DNA of 64,000 bases, taken from Dermacentor variabilis (lineage: Eukaryota > Arthropoda > Arachnida > Ixodida > Ixodidae). Positions 23,713 through 35,331 of the stretch are shown piece by piece (position 1 is the stretch's first letter; each line of letters opens with the position of its first letter). The stretch covers positions 65,665,315 to 65,729,314 of the forward strand of contig NC_134573.1 in assembly GCF_050947875.1 (NCBI RefSeq). Reading direction: 5' to 3'. A model generated the notes under the pieces. It was not told the origin of the DNA and did not search any database. It saw only the letters and a list, made by a program, of their open reading frames with translations. The translations under genes were made by a program, and so were the position numbers.

Positions 23713-24415
23713 GGTTCAAACGGGACAAAAGTGCCTCTAGTGAATGCGGTGTTGCCTTAGAAACGTGCCGCAGAAAGTTTTACTGCGGCGTATGTTGGTA
23801 ATTACGAGCATCTAAATTACAGAAGTCAAAGTTAGAGTAGCGAAGTACGTTTCCGCTGCATTTCTTCTGCGCTTGGCGCACACGCAGAGCCATCTTGTGG
23901 TAAACACAGAACAACCCTCCTCGCTATGTACGGCGCTGCCCCGACAGACGGCGCGCCACTCGCCCACTTCTCCCCTTCGTCTCATTTGAGCGCATTGGGG
24001 CCGTGCGGGGACCGGTGCGAGGATGCCCCAAAACCATTGCGTTTAATAAGTTTTCTCGCTCTCTTCCCTTCCAACTTCCAGTGTGCGTCACTCGAACCCT
24101 CGCGTTTAGGCGACGCGGCTCCTCTTTCCGCTCACAGCGCGATTCTTAGGTGCAGCGTCCGATGCGGGACGCCTTTGACGTGATCAGTGCGCCGTAGCGC
24201 GTCTGGTGGGAAAGCGTCCCCTGCGATGTGTGCCGTGCTGCTGGCGCGCAGTCATGCGTCTGCGTGGTGCTCCTGGAGCAAATAATGAGAAAAAAGTTGT
24301 GCTGTGGACTTAGAAGTGTTGTATATAAAAATGATGTCTTTGTGTGACTCAAGAGCATGCCGAGGGAATGAGTGGGCGGTGCGAACGGGGTGCGATGACG
24401 CTATCGCGTTCCACT
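23713..24415. other. GC-rich interior of the Harbinger-like element
   Basis: No domain seen. A TATA-like TTGTATATAAAAATG lies at 24318-24332, but no gene follows on either strand that I can recognise. Confidence 0.35.
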
Positions 24416-25375
24416 CTTGAAGGCGAAGCTTAAAGCAGGAGACACACGGTACGATTCGGCGTCCGATCCGACGTGCGGTGCCGCATGCTCCGGTATGCGG
24501 CATACGACGATTCGGGGCACACGGTGCGTGCTCCGAAAGATCGAGCGGCACGTAAGCTCCGCCCAGATACAGCCCCCCAGCTTGACTTCATATCCGCGTC
24601 GAGAAACGCAATATAAACAACTCTGCACAACACTGCTTCGCTTTACGCGAACGCTGACAATAAAATTATGTCCCTCTGAGTAACGAAACACTTCACGACG
24701 ACGCGTTGTCCACTGACGGCTCCGCCAACAGCAAGTGATAAAGCCGGTAGGCCTACATAGGCGGACGCTGCGGCCGACGGCGCTTGAGATCCAACGCGAG
24801 CTCGTCAATGAGCGCTTATTTTTGCCAAAACAATTAACACTGTGCACTTAGGTCACCCGTAAATAAATATAATTAGTTCATTCGACGCAGTCATTGCGAA
24901 AAGGGCAAACGTGCAAGCGAAGCGAGCAGCCTCGCCCAGACGGTTGGTGTGTGCTGTCTGCCCGCGAAATGCCCTCGCGTCGCGGCCCCCGATCTCGCCA
25001 GTAGCTTGGTGCTAGAGTACTAGGCACTGCTTTGCTTAACAGGCACACGTTCGAGATAATTTTACTAAACTGGTAACTGTTTCGTTTCGGAAAGAATCTA
25101 CAGCAGGCAAGGAAAAAAAAAAGACCGAAAAACCGGCCAGCCAGCGCCGCCTCCGTGGAGGGAACGTCAGAGAACGTCACATGCCAGCCACGCTGTCATT
25201 GGCTACGACCAAACGACGGTGCGGTTGTCGGACGCGTCGGACGATGAAAATCTGCCCGGTTTGTCGCATGCCGGACGTCTGATCCAGCGCTTCGGCACGG
25301 CAAAACACCTCGATTCCGGCTGCCGGATCGGACACAGAATCGGGCCGTGTGTCTCCCACTCAAGCGTCCTCCAAT
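24416..25375. mobile_element. Nested TIR element with GGAGACACACGG ends
   Basis: The left end holds GGAGACACACGGTACGATTC followed by GTCCGATCCG. The reverse complement of the right end holds GGAGACACACGGCCCGATTC followed by GTCCGATCCG. Outer bases (TTGAAGG/TTGGAGG, GCTTAA/GCTTGA) also match, giving inverted repeats of about 50 bp with small indels. The interior has short frames only; a minus-strand stretch near 24820-24700 is open but interrupted by stops. It lies wholly inside the 4.4-kb element and is probably a non-autonomous relative. The target duplication was not resolved. Confidence 0.65.
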
Positions 25376-25616
25376 TTTTTGCACAAGGGTCAGGCTCTAG
25401 GTAGTCCGTTCAGTAGGCACTCAGCCACTAACGTGAACTCGGTCCACTACCGGAAACCAGTTATACCGGAAGTCGGCTGCACTTCCCTTATACGACACCA
25501 TGTTGCGCTACGTTCTCGCGAGAGTTAATGCGCTACATGTAAACGGCATTGCATCGCCTTTCCCAAATACGTTTGGAAATGCGATGTGCCACTGTCGATA
25601 TCATGTAAAAGGGGCT

Positions 25617-25706
25617 TATGAGGTCATTCCCGACGGTGTCGCGCAACCTCGGCGTCGACAGCACCACTCAGAGATAGTGCATTGTACTTTGCCCCTGTGG
25701 GTCTAG
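25617..25706 (+). pseudogene. pol: Gypsy pol, last codons
   Basis: After the TAT duplication the frame reads YEVIPDGVAQPRRR and ends at a TAG at 25704-25706. This is the usual end of gypsy pol after the GPY/F block, with Tyr-Glu-Val and an Arg-rich linker to the end. It fits the upstream portion ending at 21166. No env gene and no 3' LTR follow; a LINE and an inverted duplication occupy the space. Confidence 0.8.
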
Positions 25707-25713
25707 AACGTTT

Positions 25714-26300
25714 TCACCATGTGTCGTTTACGTTCGTTATCTCGGGACATACGGATGCACTTCCCGCCTGGGTTACCACGGCGTGAACAGACCATGCTGT
25801 GCCGTCTGTGGCTAGGCGTTGCCTTTACGAACTCATATGCTTTCCTTATTGGAATGGCCAACAGCCCTATGTTCTACACATGCAAGAGGGAAAAGACGCT
25901 CACACACATTATCTGTGTCTGCCCGCGATATAGAGCCCAGAGACAAGTGATGTGCAAAGTACTGGACCAGTTGGACAATCATCCACTATCAGAACTGAAA
26001 GCTTTAGGTCAGTGCTCTGAAACAACATCCGTGTTGAAGGCCTTACTCGCGTTATTAAGGTGCCTGCTGTCTATGGGGCTTAACGGAAGACTTTAAGAAC
26101 GCGGGCCCCTACCGCTGTATAGTATACGCGCTTTGTTAGTGCTCGTCTCGCTTTCTATGTATCTCCCCCTTCACCCTCTTTCTCTTTTTATCCCACTTAG
26201 CCCTGCCCCCGTACAGTGCAACCAATGGGAACTACCCCTGGTTAACCTCCCTGTCTTTCTCTGTATTCTCTCTCTCTCTCTTATTCGCCTCAAACCGTAT
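25714..26300 (+). pseudogene. RNase H-type LINE, C-terminal end and 3' UTR
   Basis: The frame 25719-26096 carries MLCRLWLGVAFTNSYAFLIG and a Cys/His cluster (CKREKTLTHIICVC), then ends LNGRL and a stop. It parallels the C-terminus of the LINE at 37499-38940. The 3' UTR ends with CCTGGTTAACCTCCCTGTC and a TC-rich tail, the signature shared by this family throughout the window. The copy is 5' truncated and lies directly behind the gypsy pol end. Confidence 0.85.
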
Positions 26301-26394
26301 TTTGGGCGTAAAGGCGCTGTAATAAGGAATTAGTAGCAAAGAACACCCCCTACCAGAGGCGGTACATAAAGGGTGCATCACGGTGGGAGGAGGG

Positions 26395-26640
26395 CGAATA
26401 AAATATTAAATTCTGGAGATATACGTGCCAGAACCATGATCTAGTTATCCCGAACGCCTTAGTATTTGACTCCGGGTTAATTTTCACCCGATGGGGCTCT
26501 TTACTGTGCAGTCAGTACATGGTACCCGAGCGTTCTTTTATTTCGCCCACAATTGAAACGCGGCAACCACGGCCGAAATCGCACCCGTGACGACTAGCTC
26601 TGCAGCGCTAACGCCATGGCCACAGAGCCACTGCGGCGAG
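26395..26640 (-). mobile_element. Ruka-like SINE in the left arm
   Basis: The minus strand carries a tRNA-like head with CACTGCGGC.. and the GCGCTAACGCC segment. It is followed by the body with TTTACGTGCC-type end sequences (plus strand ACGTGCCAGAACCATGATCT at 26425-26444). It is the counterpart of the SINE at 36205-36450. The middle body has been altered relative to the full copy at 40845. Confidence 0.75.
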
Positions 26641-27089
26641 TGACAAGTGGATGGAATTTGTGGCTGCAACGAAGTCTGGAGACAATTAGAGATTCTGTGG
26701 GAGTTCCACCGAAGAAATTTGTGTCCTGGTGTGAGCGAGCCAATGAAGACACCTCGCAGAGTTAGTTCTTCACAAAGGTGTGGCAATTATCCGGATCATT
26801 TATGAACAGACTGGATGGCACATGCAGCAAGTTGATTACGAACGATGCCGCAGTGCCGCGGCAATCATTGGGGGATGATGTCGTGTCCCTATAAAGGGCT
26901 TGACGGATAACTCTTACTTATAGCAGCTGGTAAGGAGTCCCGCGTGTTGTGAGGCTGACTGCAAGCTCTGAAGTGCACTGAATGGCAAGAGAACTTGGTG
27001 GTCTACGTGCTGCTCTTAATTACGCAGTGCAAGCACCACGAAAAGTAGGAAGTTTTGTTATGCTAAACTGGCACATTCCTTGCTACCTG

Positions 27090-27320
27090 CCATGGTGGCG
27101 TTGTGGCTTTAATTTTGCACTGCTAAGCCCGAAGCCGAGCTATCGAATTGCGGAGGCGGCGGCGACCGCATCTCGATGGGAGCGAAATGCAACAACACCC
27201 CGTGTATCACATGCACTGTACACACGTTAAAGAACTGCAGGTAGTCTGAATTATTCCGCAATCCCCTACGACGGCGCGCCCCAGAATCAAACAGTAATTT
27301 CGGCGCGTGAACCACCCAAT
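27090..27320 (+). mobile_element. Ruka-like SINE in the left arm, second copy
   Basis: The head CATGGTGGCGTTGTGGCTTT, the CATCTCGATGGGAGCGAAAT block, ACGTTAAAGAACTGCAGGT and the final TTTCGGCGCGTGAACCACCC follow the SINE order. The B-box region is decayed. Its mate lies at 35525-35755 on the minus strand. Confidence 0.8.
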
Positions 27321-27540
27321 ATATTTTTCTTTGACATTCATTGCTGCATGAGAGCTAAGTTCTTCAAAACTTGTGCAGCATAATTGAGGCCTAGAAAACT
27401 TGAGATACCTAAGATATCGAACTGTAACCGGAACATGAGTTTCTGCCTAGGAAATTAAGTACTTTAACTAGAAACCAGCTCATCCACCAACCGAAAGCCG
27501 TTGTCGCCCATTCGCATTGAAGAAACGTGCCTTCTGTAGA

Positions 27541-27882
27541 CGAATGATGCCGAAAGGCGCAAAAGCAAGACGTTGGCTGCGCAAATTCAAGCAAATTGAG
27601 CTGCCAGGTGAAAGCGTCCAGCACGTTTTTAATTGCTAACTAGAGCGACGCTCTCGCACATGTTGTGGGAGTGTCCTGTTATATCAGCTAAAATGGCAGT
27701 AGATCCGAAGGCTCTTGCGTCGAAGTGGGCCGCCGCTCTGCGCAGCTCCAACCTCAAAACACAAGAGTGGGCAGTCCAGCGTAGCCAAGAGGCGGCGACG
27801 AGTCAAGGCCTTGAAGTCCCCTCATGGGCGACCTGAGCCCGGGTCGTTAAACATTGCCGGATTTACAATAAAGTTGTTTCCA
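27541..27882 (+). pseudogene. LINE C-terminal fragment with 200-bp deletion (left arm)
   Basis: The fragment contains AKARRWLRKFKQIELPG near 27567-27605. It then jumps directly to ATLSHMLWECPVISAKMAV (27640-27690) and ends QGLEVPSWAT and a stop at 27836. The 3' UTR ends in CAATAAAGTTGTTTCCATCG near 27882. Compared with the right-arm copy, about 200 bp between these blocks is missing. It belongs to an RNase H-type LINE whose C-terminus has a Cys/His cluster. Confidence 0.8.
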
Positions 27883-28747
27883 TCGATAGCTTTCGTCAGG
27901 AAAAGGAAACATAGATGCGTCGCATTTGTTAGCGTGATTTGGGCTATATTTGTTCGTTCCAGCGTTTTGTTTTGTAGTTCCAGCGCTGAAGACTCTGCAT
28001 CAGTTTGTGCGTTGCTAGCTGAGACATCAGGTCGTCACTGTCATGACGGCCGAGCTTACTTCATGGATTTTCAAAGAAAAAAATATCTGAACTAAGAAAA
28101 GCCATCATGTGGGAATGTGGGAACGCTGATAAACGAATTCGACAAAATCGACGCACTAAACAGTACAATCTGCTATCATATCTCAGAAAGTAATCACTCT
28201 CAGCATGTAGGGAGACTTTGACAGCATAGTACACTGTCGGGAATGACGGCCGAACCTACCAGGTACGGTGCCATTGCTTCGAACCTAACAGGACTCAACT
28301 TTCTTTTGAGCGCCTACTGAGTGACAAAGAGGTATTTTCCATGTATATTTCCGCAGATGCTGTCAAACAACTATCTGCGGAATGAAAAGTCACGTTTGGT
28401 TTATCCTACATGCAAACACTGGGATACCCCTGCCGTCGGAACGTCTCTCCACTCAATTTACCCGAACTATTGGAATATGGATAGTCCAAACAGAAGGGTC
28501 AGTGCCACGGTCTGCAGTAGCATGGTTCTTACCAGACCTGATGGAGTCACCAAGCAATAAAATATATAATAAACATTAAGTATTTTATTACGCATACACG
28601 GCGATGTTGCAGTGATGGCTGTTTGCCATGCTAAAAACGTGGGGATTGAAGGCAAGATATCTTTTCTGGGTGGCATTCATAGCAGTTCCAGATACTATAG
28701 AATATGCAATAGTCACCGATGAACTTAATAATTACATTTTAACTATT

Positions 28748-29463
28748 GTTAGCAGTTATTACGTCACACAAAGTGTTGCTGGTCCGGGAATGGAACTTGT
28801 GCATGCCTCAACGTGTGTCCTCCGAGAAAATCACGACCATTAGTTACGATACGTTTGTGCCCAAGATCTGCCACAAGATATGCCAATCTTACAGCTAGCT
28901 GGTTTTGTCCTGTAATGCCCGATGGAAAGTGTTGGAGCAGAGTATCAACGGGAGCTCCAATGTGTACACTCGGACTCGTATATCTCCAACATGATGCTAG
29001 TTTCCTGTTCCCTGTTAAATCGTAATAATTTTCTTACTGCCTGGTTTTCTTCTACATCTGTCACGTACACGTTAAAATCACAATGAGAAAAGAAATGAGA
29101 AATGAGAAATGAAAAATGAGAATTCACAATGAGAAATTGTTAGCAGTTATTACGCCACACAAAGTGTTGCTGGTCCGGGACTGGAACTTGTGAATGCCTC
29201 AACGTGTGTCCTTCGAGAAAATCACGACCATTAGTTACGATACATTTGTGCCCAAGATATGCCAATCTTACAGCTGGTTTTGTCCTGTAATGCCCGATGG
29301 AAACTGTTGGAGCAGAGTATCAACGGGAGCTCCAATGTGTACACTCGGACTCGTATATCTCCAACATGATGCTAGTTTCCTGTTCCCTGTTAAATCGTAA
29401 TAATTTTCTTACTGCCTGGTTTTCTTCTACATCTGTCACGTACACGTTAAAATCACAATGAGA
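28748..29463. repeat. Local tandem duplication, period 391 bp
   Basis: The segment 28748-29088 (starting GTTAGCAGTTATTACG) is repeated at 29139-29463 with about 95 percent identity by eye. The copies are separated by a short GAGAAAT-rich array (29089-29138). The second copy lacks a few bases around 28870-28900. The right arm has only one copy (about 32432-32770, inverted), so the duplication arose after the arms separated. Confidence 0.92.
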
Positions 29464-29533
29464 ACAGGCAATCTATAGAAACTTCCTTAATATCCAACTG
29501 AATGTGACGATTTTTGAGCCGGTAAAATCCGGC

Positions 29534-30446
29534 CTACCTCCATGAAGCGTGAAGCGATGATGTTTCGGTGTTCAAAATTTGGCTGTTCGCTACCGATTCA
29601 CTTTCTCCTGATATTCGCTTCCGAGCTAACTTCGCCAGCGGAAGTTGTAGAAGAAGAATGACCTTATTGACTCGTAAATCTGAGTGGTGTATATAGGAGC
29701 CCCTATCCGAGGGCCCCGCTGGCTTCTGCGGCTCGCCGGCCCTGGTCGAGGGTCGCCAGCCGGCGTCCCAAGCCGAGATCGGTGAGTAGCGCCTCCCACG
29801 ACCAGTTATCGAGTGAGTCCGTAATAAGCGACGAGACGGCATATGCCTGCGCTTCGGGCATTCGTATGTGATGGGCTGCAGTGTCAGTGTATCTTCACAC
29901 CAGGGGCAGCCGTCTTTGTTTCTGTCGGGGTACATCTTGTGTAGCCTGTGCAAGTTGGGAAAGGTGTTCGTCTGTAGTCAGCGCCAGTTCCTTGCTTGCA
30001 CCCTGTTGAGCTTGGGATGGGTAGGGGCCTCTGTTCGTCAGCCGAGTCTTTGCATCTCCAGTATTTCTCGCGGCGTGCCGGGTGTGTGTGTGAAGGGGGG
30101 GGGGTCCATTAGGGCACACTGATCCGCGGCTCGGCCTGTCATATTTTGTGCCAGGCTGTCCACCCTTTCGTTGCCGTCCACTCCGGCGTGTGCCGGACAC
30201 CAGGTGATCCCATGATCTTGTTTAGTCTTAGTCCCAGGATGCGCACCACACTGGCCGGCAGAACTCCCCGCCGGTTTAATCGGCATGTGTCCTGAGAGGC
30301 CGTTAGTACGTGAGCCGATCGGCTGTTTGCTTCGGCTGCTCGCATAGCTAGGGCAATGGCGGCGGCCTCCGCCATTGCGCTGGACGAGGTGTGCAAGGAC
30401 ACAGCGGCGACCATGCGTGCCCTATTTGTCACGACCGCCATGAAAG
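29534..30446 (-). pseudogene. RNase H-type LINE, C-terminal part (left arm)
   Basis: On the minus strand, frames include an RNase H block (VVTNRARMVAAVSLHTSSS to AEAAAIALAMRAAEANSRSA), the WCPAHAGVDGNERVDSLAQN block with the catalytic His and Asp, and a C-terminal block MHRLHKMYPDRNKDGCPWCE with TYECPKRRH, a Cys/His cluster. Frames change several times, so it is inactive. It starts abruptly at the arm edge near 30446 with no RT upstream. It is the mate of the plus-strand copy at 31468-32407. Confidence 0.85.
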
Positions 30447-30467
30447 ATATATATGAACTCATATCCG

Positions 30468-30495
30468 GTGATCAGGTATACATATACCTGATCAC
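30468..30495. repeat. Perfect 13-bp palindrome in the spacer beside the left arm
   Basis: The arm GTGATCAGGTATA and its exact reverse complement TATACCTGATCAC are separated only by CA. The site lies 22 bases inside the inner end of the left arm, between the minus-strand LINE and the plus-strand LINE. Short palindromes can seed fold-back synthesis; that role is inference. Confidence 0.9.
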
Positions 30496-30496
30496 G

Positions 30497-32407
30497 CTGC
30501 CAAGCATCCACACCAGAGTAGCCAACAGCGTAAATCGTGATACCACGCCTGACCTAACCTTTGTGAATTACGACAGAGAGTCACCTGGAGCAACCTGAAC
30601 GATACGCTAGGCCGTGACCATTACATTATAAGTGTAACGTGCGACACGGTCAAAGTACACCAATCCCTGGATTAGGCCCCCCTCACTGATTAGAAAAAGT
30701 ACTGAGAAAAACAACAGATAGCCCATTCAACAACAACCTCTGCAGTAGAATGGGGTATTTTCTGAAAGAAATATACAATGCCACCACCAAACCCTACAAC
30801 TCTTTCTCGATGGGGAAACCATAAAGGGCACAGGAAACATGCGGGTTCTACGGATGCATGTACAAGCGAGGGGCAGCGTCTTGATCGCGCTCTCCAAACT
30901 CAAGCGCACGGTAAGCATTACCACCGGACGTATTAAGAGAATCGCGCCCAGCAAAGAGGGAATGATAGAGGCGGACACCATGCGATTGGTGCAAACCTTC
31001 GTCGTTAGCGACATCACTTACGCACTGCCCTTCCAACCGACGCGCCGCAGCGAGACCGACCATGTGGACAAATTTATTCGAATTGCCTGTAAGGCGGCGC
31101 TCGGCCATCCGGAGAGCACTAGCACGGAGTGCCTCCGGGAGCTAGGGCTGATTAACACATATGAAGAGCTCGCCGCTGCCGCGATCATCGCCCAGGGAGA
31201 GCACCTTAACCCGATGCCCCAGTGACGTTGTCTGTTAAGACGCCTGCACTACCCCTTGGTGCCTCAATTCTGCGGGGAAGAGACTCAACTGATACCACTC
31301 GCCCTGCGAACGCCTGTACATGTGGATCCCATTCCACGCAACATCCACCCGCCATATCACGCAAGAGGAAGACAAGCCATGGCAACAGCCCTGCTGCAAA
31401 GGCAGGGTCACTCACATACGTATTTCGCGGACGCAAGTCTACCCCCGCACAACAACACGGACGCCCGCTTTCATGGCGGTCGCGACAAAGAGGGCACGCA
31501 TGGTCGCCGCTGCGTCCTTGCACACCTCGTCCAGCGCAACGGCGGAGGCCGCCGCCATTGCCCTAGCTATACGAGCAGCCGAAGCAAACAGCCGATCGGC
31601 TCACGTACTAACGGCCTCTCAGGACACATGCCGATTATACCTGCGGGGAGTTCTGCCGGCCAGTGTCGTGCGCATCCTGGGATCACCTGGTGTCCGGCAC
31701 ACGCCGGAGTGGACGGCAACGAAAGGGTGGACAGCCTGGCACAAAATATGAAAGGCCGAGCCACGGATCAATGTGCCCTAATGGACCCGCCCGCCCTCAC
31801 ACGCACACCCGGCACGCCGCGAGAAAAACTGGAGATGCAAAGATTCGGCTGACGAACAGAGGCCCCTACCCATCCCAAGCTCAACAGGCTGCAAGCAAGG
31901 AACTGGCGCTGACTACAGACGAACACCTTTCCCAACTTGCACAGGCTACACAAGATGTACCCCGACAGAAACAAAGACGGCTGTCCTTGGTGTGAAGATA
32001 CACTGACACTGCAGCACATCAGATACGAATGCCCGGAGCGCCGGCATATGCCGTCTCGCCGCTTGTTACGGACTCACTCGATAACTGGTCGTGGGAGGCG
32101 CGACTCACCGATCTGGGCTTGGGAAGCCGGCTGGCGACCCTCTACCAGGCCCGGCCAGCCGCAAAAGCCAGTGGCGCCCTCGAATAGGGGCTCCAGCTAT
32201 AGACACCACTCAGATTTACGAGTCAATAAGGTCGTTCTTCTTCGACAACTTCCGCTGGCGAAGTTAGCTCGGAGGCGAATATCAGGAGAAAGTGAATCGG
32301 TGGCGAACAGCCAATTTTTGAAACACCGAAAAATCATCGCTTCCCGCTTCATGGAGGCTGGCCGGATTTTACAGGCTCAAAAATCGTCACATTCAGTTGG
32401 ATATTAA
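30497..32407 (+). pseudogene. RNase H-type LINE, internally deleted (spacer and right arm)
   Basis: From 30497 a short endonuclease-end block appears (RVANSVNRDTTPDLTFVNYD), paralleling the RIGNSVSRDTTPDLTFVKND block of the LINE at 45616-48945. Most of the RT is then missing. The frame 30839-31225 gives the RT C-terminal thumb (MIEADTMRLVQTFVVSDITY, ACKAALGHPESTSTECLREL). RNase H follows in shifting frames (31320-31852) and the Cys/His C-terminus in 31937-32407 (GCPWCEDTLTLQHIRYECPE). Beyond 31468 it is part of the right arm. Confidence 0.88.
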
Positions 32408-33270
32408 GCAAGTTTCTATAGATTGCCGTTTCACATTGTGATTTTAACGTGTACGCGACAGATGTAGAAGAAAACCAGGCAGTAAGAAAATTATTACAAT
32501 TTAACAGGAAAAAGGAAACTAGCATCATGTTGGAGATATACGGGCACGAGTGTGCACATTGGTGCTTCCGTTGATACTTTGCTCCAACAGTTTCCATCGG
32601 GCATTACAGGACAAAACCAGCTGTAAGATTGGCATATCTTGTGGCTGATCTTGGGCACAAAGTATCGAAGCTAATGGTGGTGATTTTCCCGGAGGACACA
32701 CGTTGAGGCATAAACAAGTTCCAGTCCCTCACCAGCAACACTTTGTGTGACGTAATAACTGCTAAGAATAGTTAAAATTTAATTATTAAGTTTTTCAGTG
32801 ACTGTTGTATGTTCTATAATATCTGGAACTGCTATGAATGCCAGTCAGAAAAGATATCTTGCCTTGAATCCCCGCGTTTTAAGCATGGCAAACAGCCATC
32901 ACTGAAACATCGCCGTGTACGCGTAATAAAATACTTAACGTTTATAATATTTTTTATTGTTTGGTGGCTCCATCAGGTCTGGTCAGAACCATGCTACTGC
33001 AGACCGTGGCACTGACCCTTTTGTTTGGACTATCCATATTCCTATAGTTCGGGTAAAGTGACTGGAGAGACGTTCCGACGGCAGGGGTATCGCAGTGTTT
33101 CCATGTAGGATGAAACGAAACGTGACTTTTCATTCCGCAAAGAGTTGTTTGATAGCGTCTGCGGAAATATACATGGAAAATACCTCTTTGTCACTCAGTA
33201 GGCGCTCAAAAGAAAGTTGAGTCCTGTTAGGTTCGAAGCAATGCACTTTACCAGGTAGGTTCGGCCCTAA
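32408..33270. other. Non-coding part of the right arm
   Basis: This is the reverse-complement counterpart of 28260-29530. Short frames only. It includes the single copy of the segment that is duplicated in the left arm. Confidence 0.6.
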
Positions 33271-34405
33271 GTGCAGAGTAAACCAGCACACAGTGGCGTG
33301 TACACTTGTTAGACATTTATGTAAACCTCTGACGTAAAACAGGGACATCACTACTAATCTTCAACAACCAACAGGCGTCAATAGCACTATCCCTTCTATT
33401 TAGAATACTAAACGATAATAGGTAGCTGTCGTCATTTTTCAAGCTGCCTCTACGAAGAGCAGATTTTATCTACAGCTACCTTTATAAGTGTGATGATGAA
33501 AATGAACATTAATATTATGATAAACACTGTATCATCCCTGCGTGACAATAAGATGTTTAGCATGCATCGACTCCAAAGCCCCTCCCCCCCCCACATTACC
33601 TTCCCGCATACCTTTAACGGGGCTAGACCTCATTTTAGAATTTTCATGTGCTCTGTTCGATCGCTTTACTGTTCATCTATATTTTCACGTCTGCTTACTC
33701 GTTCGCATGCTACCAAATTGTGCATTACTGTAGACTGCCAGCGTAAAACTGATGTGCATGATACTTGTTAAAGTGCAGACATTGTCAACCTTCTCTTGCT
33801 TATCGCGTGCGCGAATATTGGCACCCTCATACTAAGAAAGTGCACGAAACCTCAAACTGCACTTTACAGGAAGGAAAGGTTCCTTGTAATCACTTGGTGA
33901 CATGTTTACATCTTGAGACATGGCATGCAAGTTATAGTTTTCCATAGTTACCTGGTTGGGTCACTTTAAAGCAGAACTGACATTTACTAAATTTCCCTAG
34001 CCACACAAAAGGTTAAAGGAAAGCTTATTGTCTGTCCTTTTCTTTCTATTTCAGAGAACGCCTACCCCGAAAGCAAATTGTTTCGTCGCTGGATAATTGC
34101 TTGATAAGGTCCGTACACTTCTTGCCACGTGGCATATGCTGTGCGAAATTGCTGGAAGGTCATAAGTCCCCGACAACGAGACGATCGTTTGAGGCATCTT
34201 CAGGGGGTAATGCCATTAGGAGAACTTACATGCTTAGTTCCTTTCCGGCTTCCCTTCTCTCCCTCTCTCTCTTACATGCTTAGTTAACCTCAAGCAGGGC
34301 AACCTGTGGAGATTCTGCTGGATGCGTACACCCACTGAACCATAGCGAACTGCAAGCACATGTAGGCAGATTCGTATAAAATATATGAACGCCCTTCTAT
34401 ATATA
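33271..34405. other. Extra 1.1-kb block found only in the right arm
   Basis: The left arm runs straight from the match of GGTAGGTTCGGCC (33258-33270) to that of ATTCCCGAC (34406 on), with three bases between. This segment is therefore an insertion here or a deletion there. The interior has a C run (33585-33592), an ATATATATTCC edge and no known domain. No clear terminal repeat or target duplication was seen. Confidence 0.6.
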
Positions 34406-34771
34406 TTCCCGACTGTGTACTACGCTGTCAAAGTCTCCCTACATGCTGAGAGTGATTACATTTCTGAGATATGATAGCGGATTGTACTGTTTTGTGCGTC
34501 GATTTTGTCGAATTTGTTTATCAGCGTTCCCACATTCCCACATGATGGCTTTTCTTAATTGAGATATTTTTTTCTTTGAAAATCCGTGAAGTAAGCTCGG
34601 CCGTCATGACAGTGACGGCCTGATGTCTCAGCTAGCAACGCACAAACTGATGCAGAGTCTTCAGCGCTGGAACTACAAAACAAAACGCTGGATAAACAAA
34701 TGTAGCCCAAATCACGCTAACAAATGCGACGCATCTATGTTTCCTTTTCCTGACGAAAGCTATCGATGGAA

Positions 34772-35331
34772 ACAACTTTATTGCAAATCCGGCAAAGTTT
34801 AACGACCCGGGCTTAGGTCTCCCATGAGGGGACTTCAAGGCCTTGACTCGTCGCCGCCTCTTGGGTACGCTGGACTGCCCACTCTTGTGTCTTGAGGTTG
34901 GAGCTGCGCAGAGCGGCGGCCCACTTCGACGCAAGAGCCTTCGTAGCTACTGCCATTTTAGCTGATATAACAGGACACTCCCACAACATGTGCGAGAGCG
35001 TCGCTCTAGTTGCCTGACATAACTTTCGAAGAGCACTCAGGTATTCCGTGTTAAAAGTGTGCCGCAATCGCACCGGACTGGGGAACGTGTGTCTCTGCAG
35101 GTGTCGCCAAACGACTGCCTGGCGCCGTTTCAGTTGGGGTGAGGTGGGAACAACGTCCGCCTGCGAAAGGTACGTGCGCAAAGTGGGCATAATGAGTTTT
35201 ATCCCCGGAAAGCAATTAAATATGTGCTGGAAACTTTCACCTGGCAGCTCAATTTGCTTGAGTTTGCGCTGCCAACGTCTTGCTTTTGCGGCTTTCAGCA
35301 TCATTCGTGTACAGAAGGCGCGTTTCTTCAA
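34772..35331 (-). pseudogene. LINE C-terminal fragment, longer copy (right arm)
   Basis: One minus-strand frame of 172 codons (35331-34813) is intact. It shows KARRWQRKLKQIELPGESF, RRQAVVWRHLQRHTFPSPVR and the Cys/His cluster RKLCQATRATLSHMLWECP, and ends LEVPSWET and a stop. The 3' UTR ends near 34772 at AATAAAGTTG, read on the minus strand. This copy keeps the segment lost from the left-arm mate at 27541-27882. The LINE is 5' truncated, with no RT present. Confidence 0.85.

Larger units (their letters stand above)
26325..30446. repeat. Left arm of inner inverted duplication
   Basis: Read in reverse complement, this arm matches 31468-36535. Anchors in order are the SINE at 26395-26640 with 36205-36450, the 26690-26900 block with 35950-36180, the SINE at 27090-27320 with 35525-35755, the LINE end at 27541-27882 with 34772-35331, and 28130-28230 with 34410-34530. 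They continue with 28280-28680 and 32850-33240, and the LINE C-terminus at 29534-30446 with 31468-32407. It ends near 30446 in the sequence TTTCATGGCGGT shared with 31469. It lacks about 200 bp and 1.1 kb found in the right arm and has one extra tandem duplication. Confidence 0.9.
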
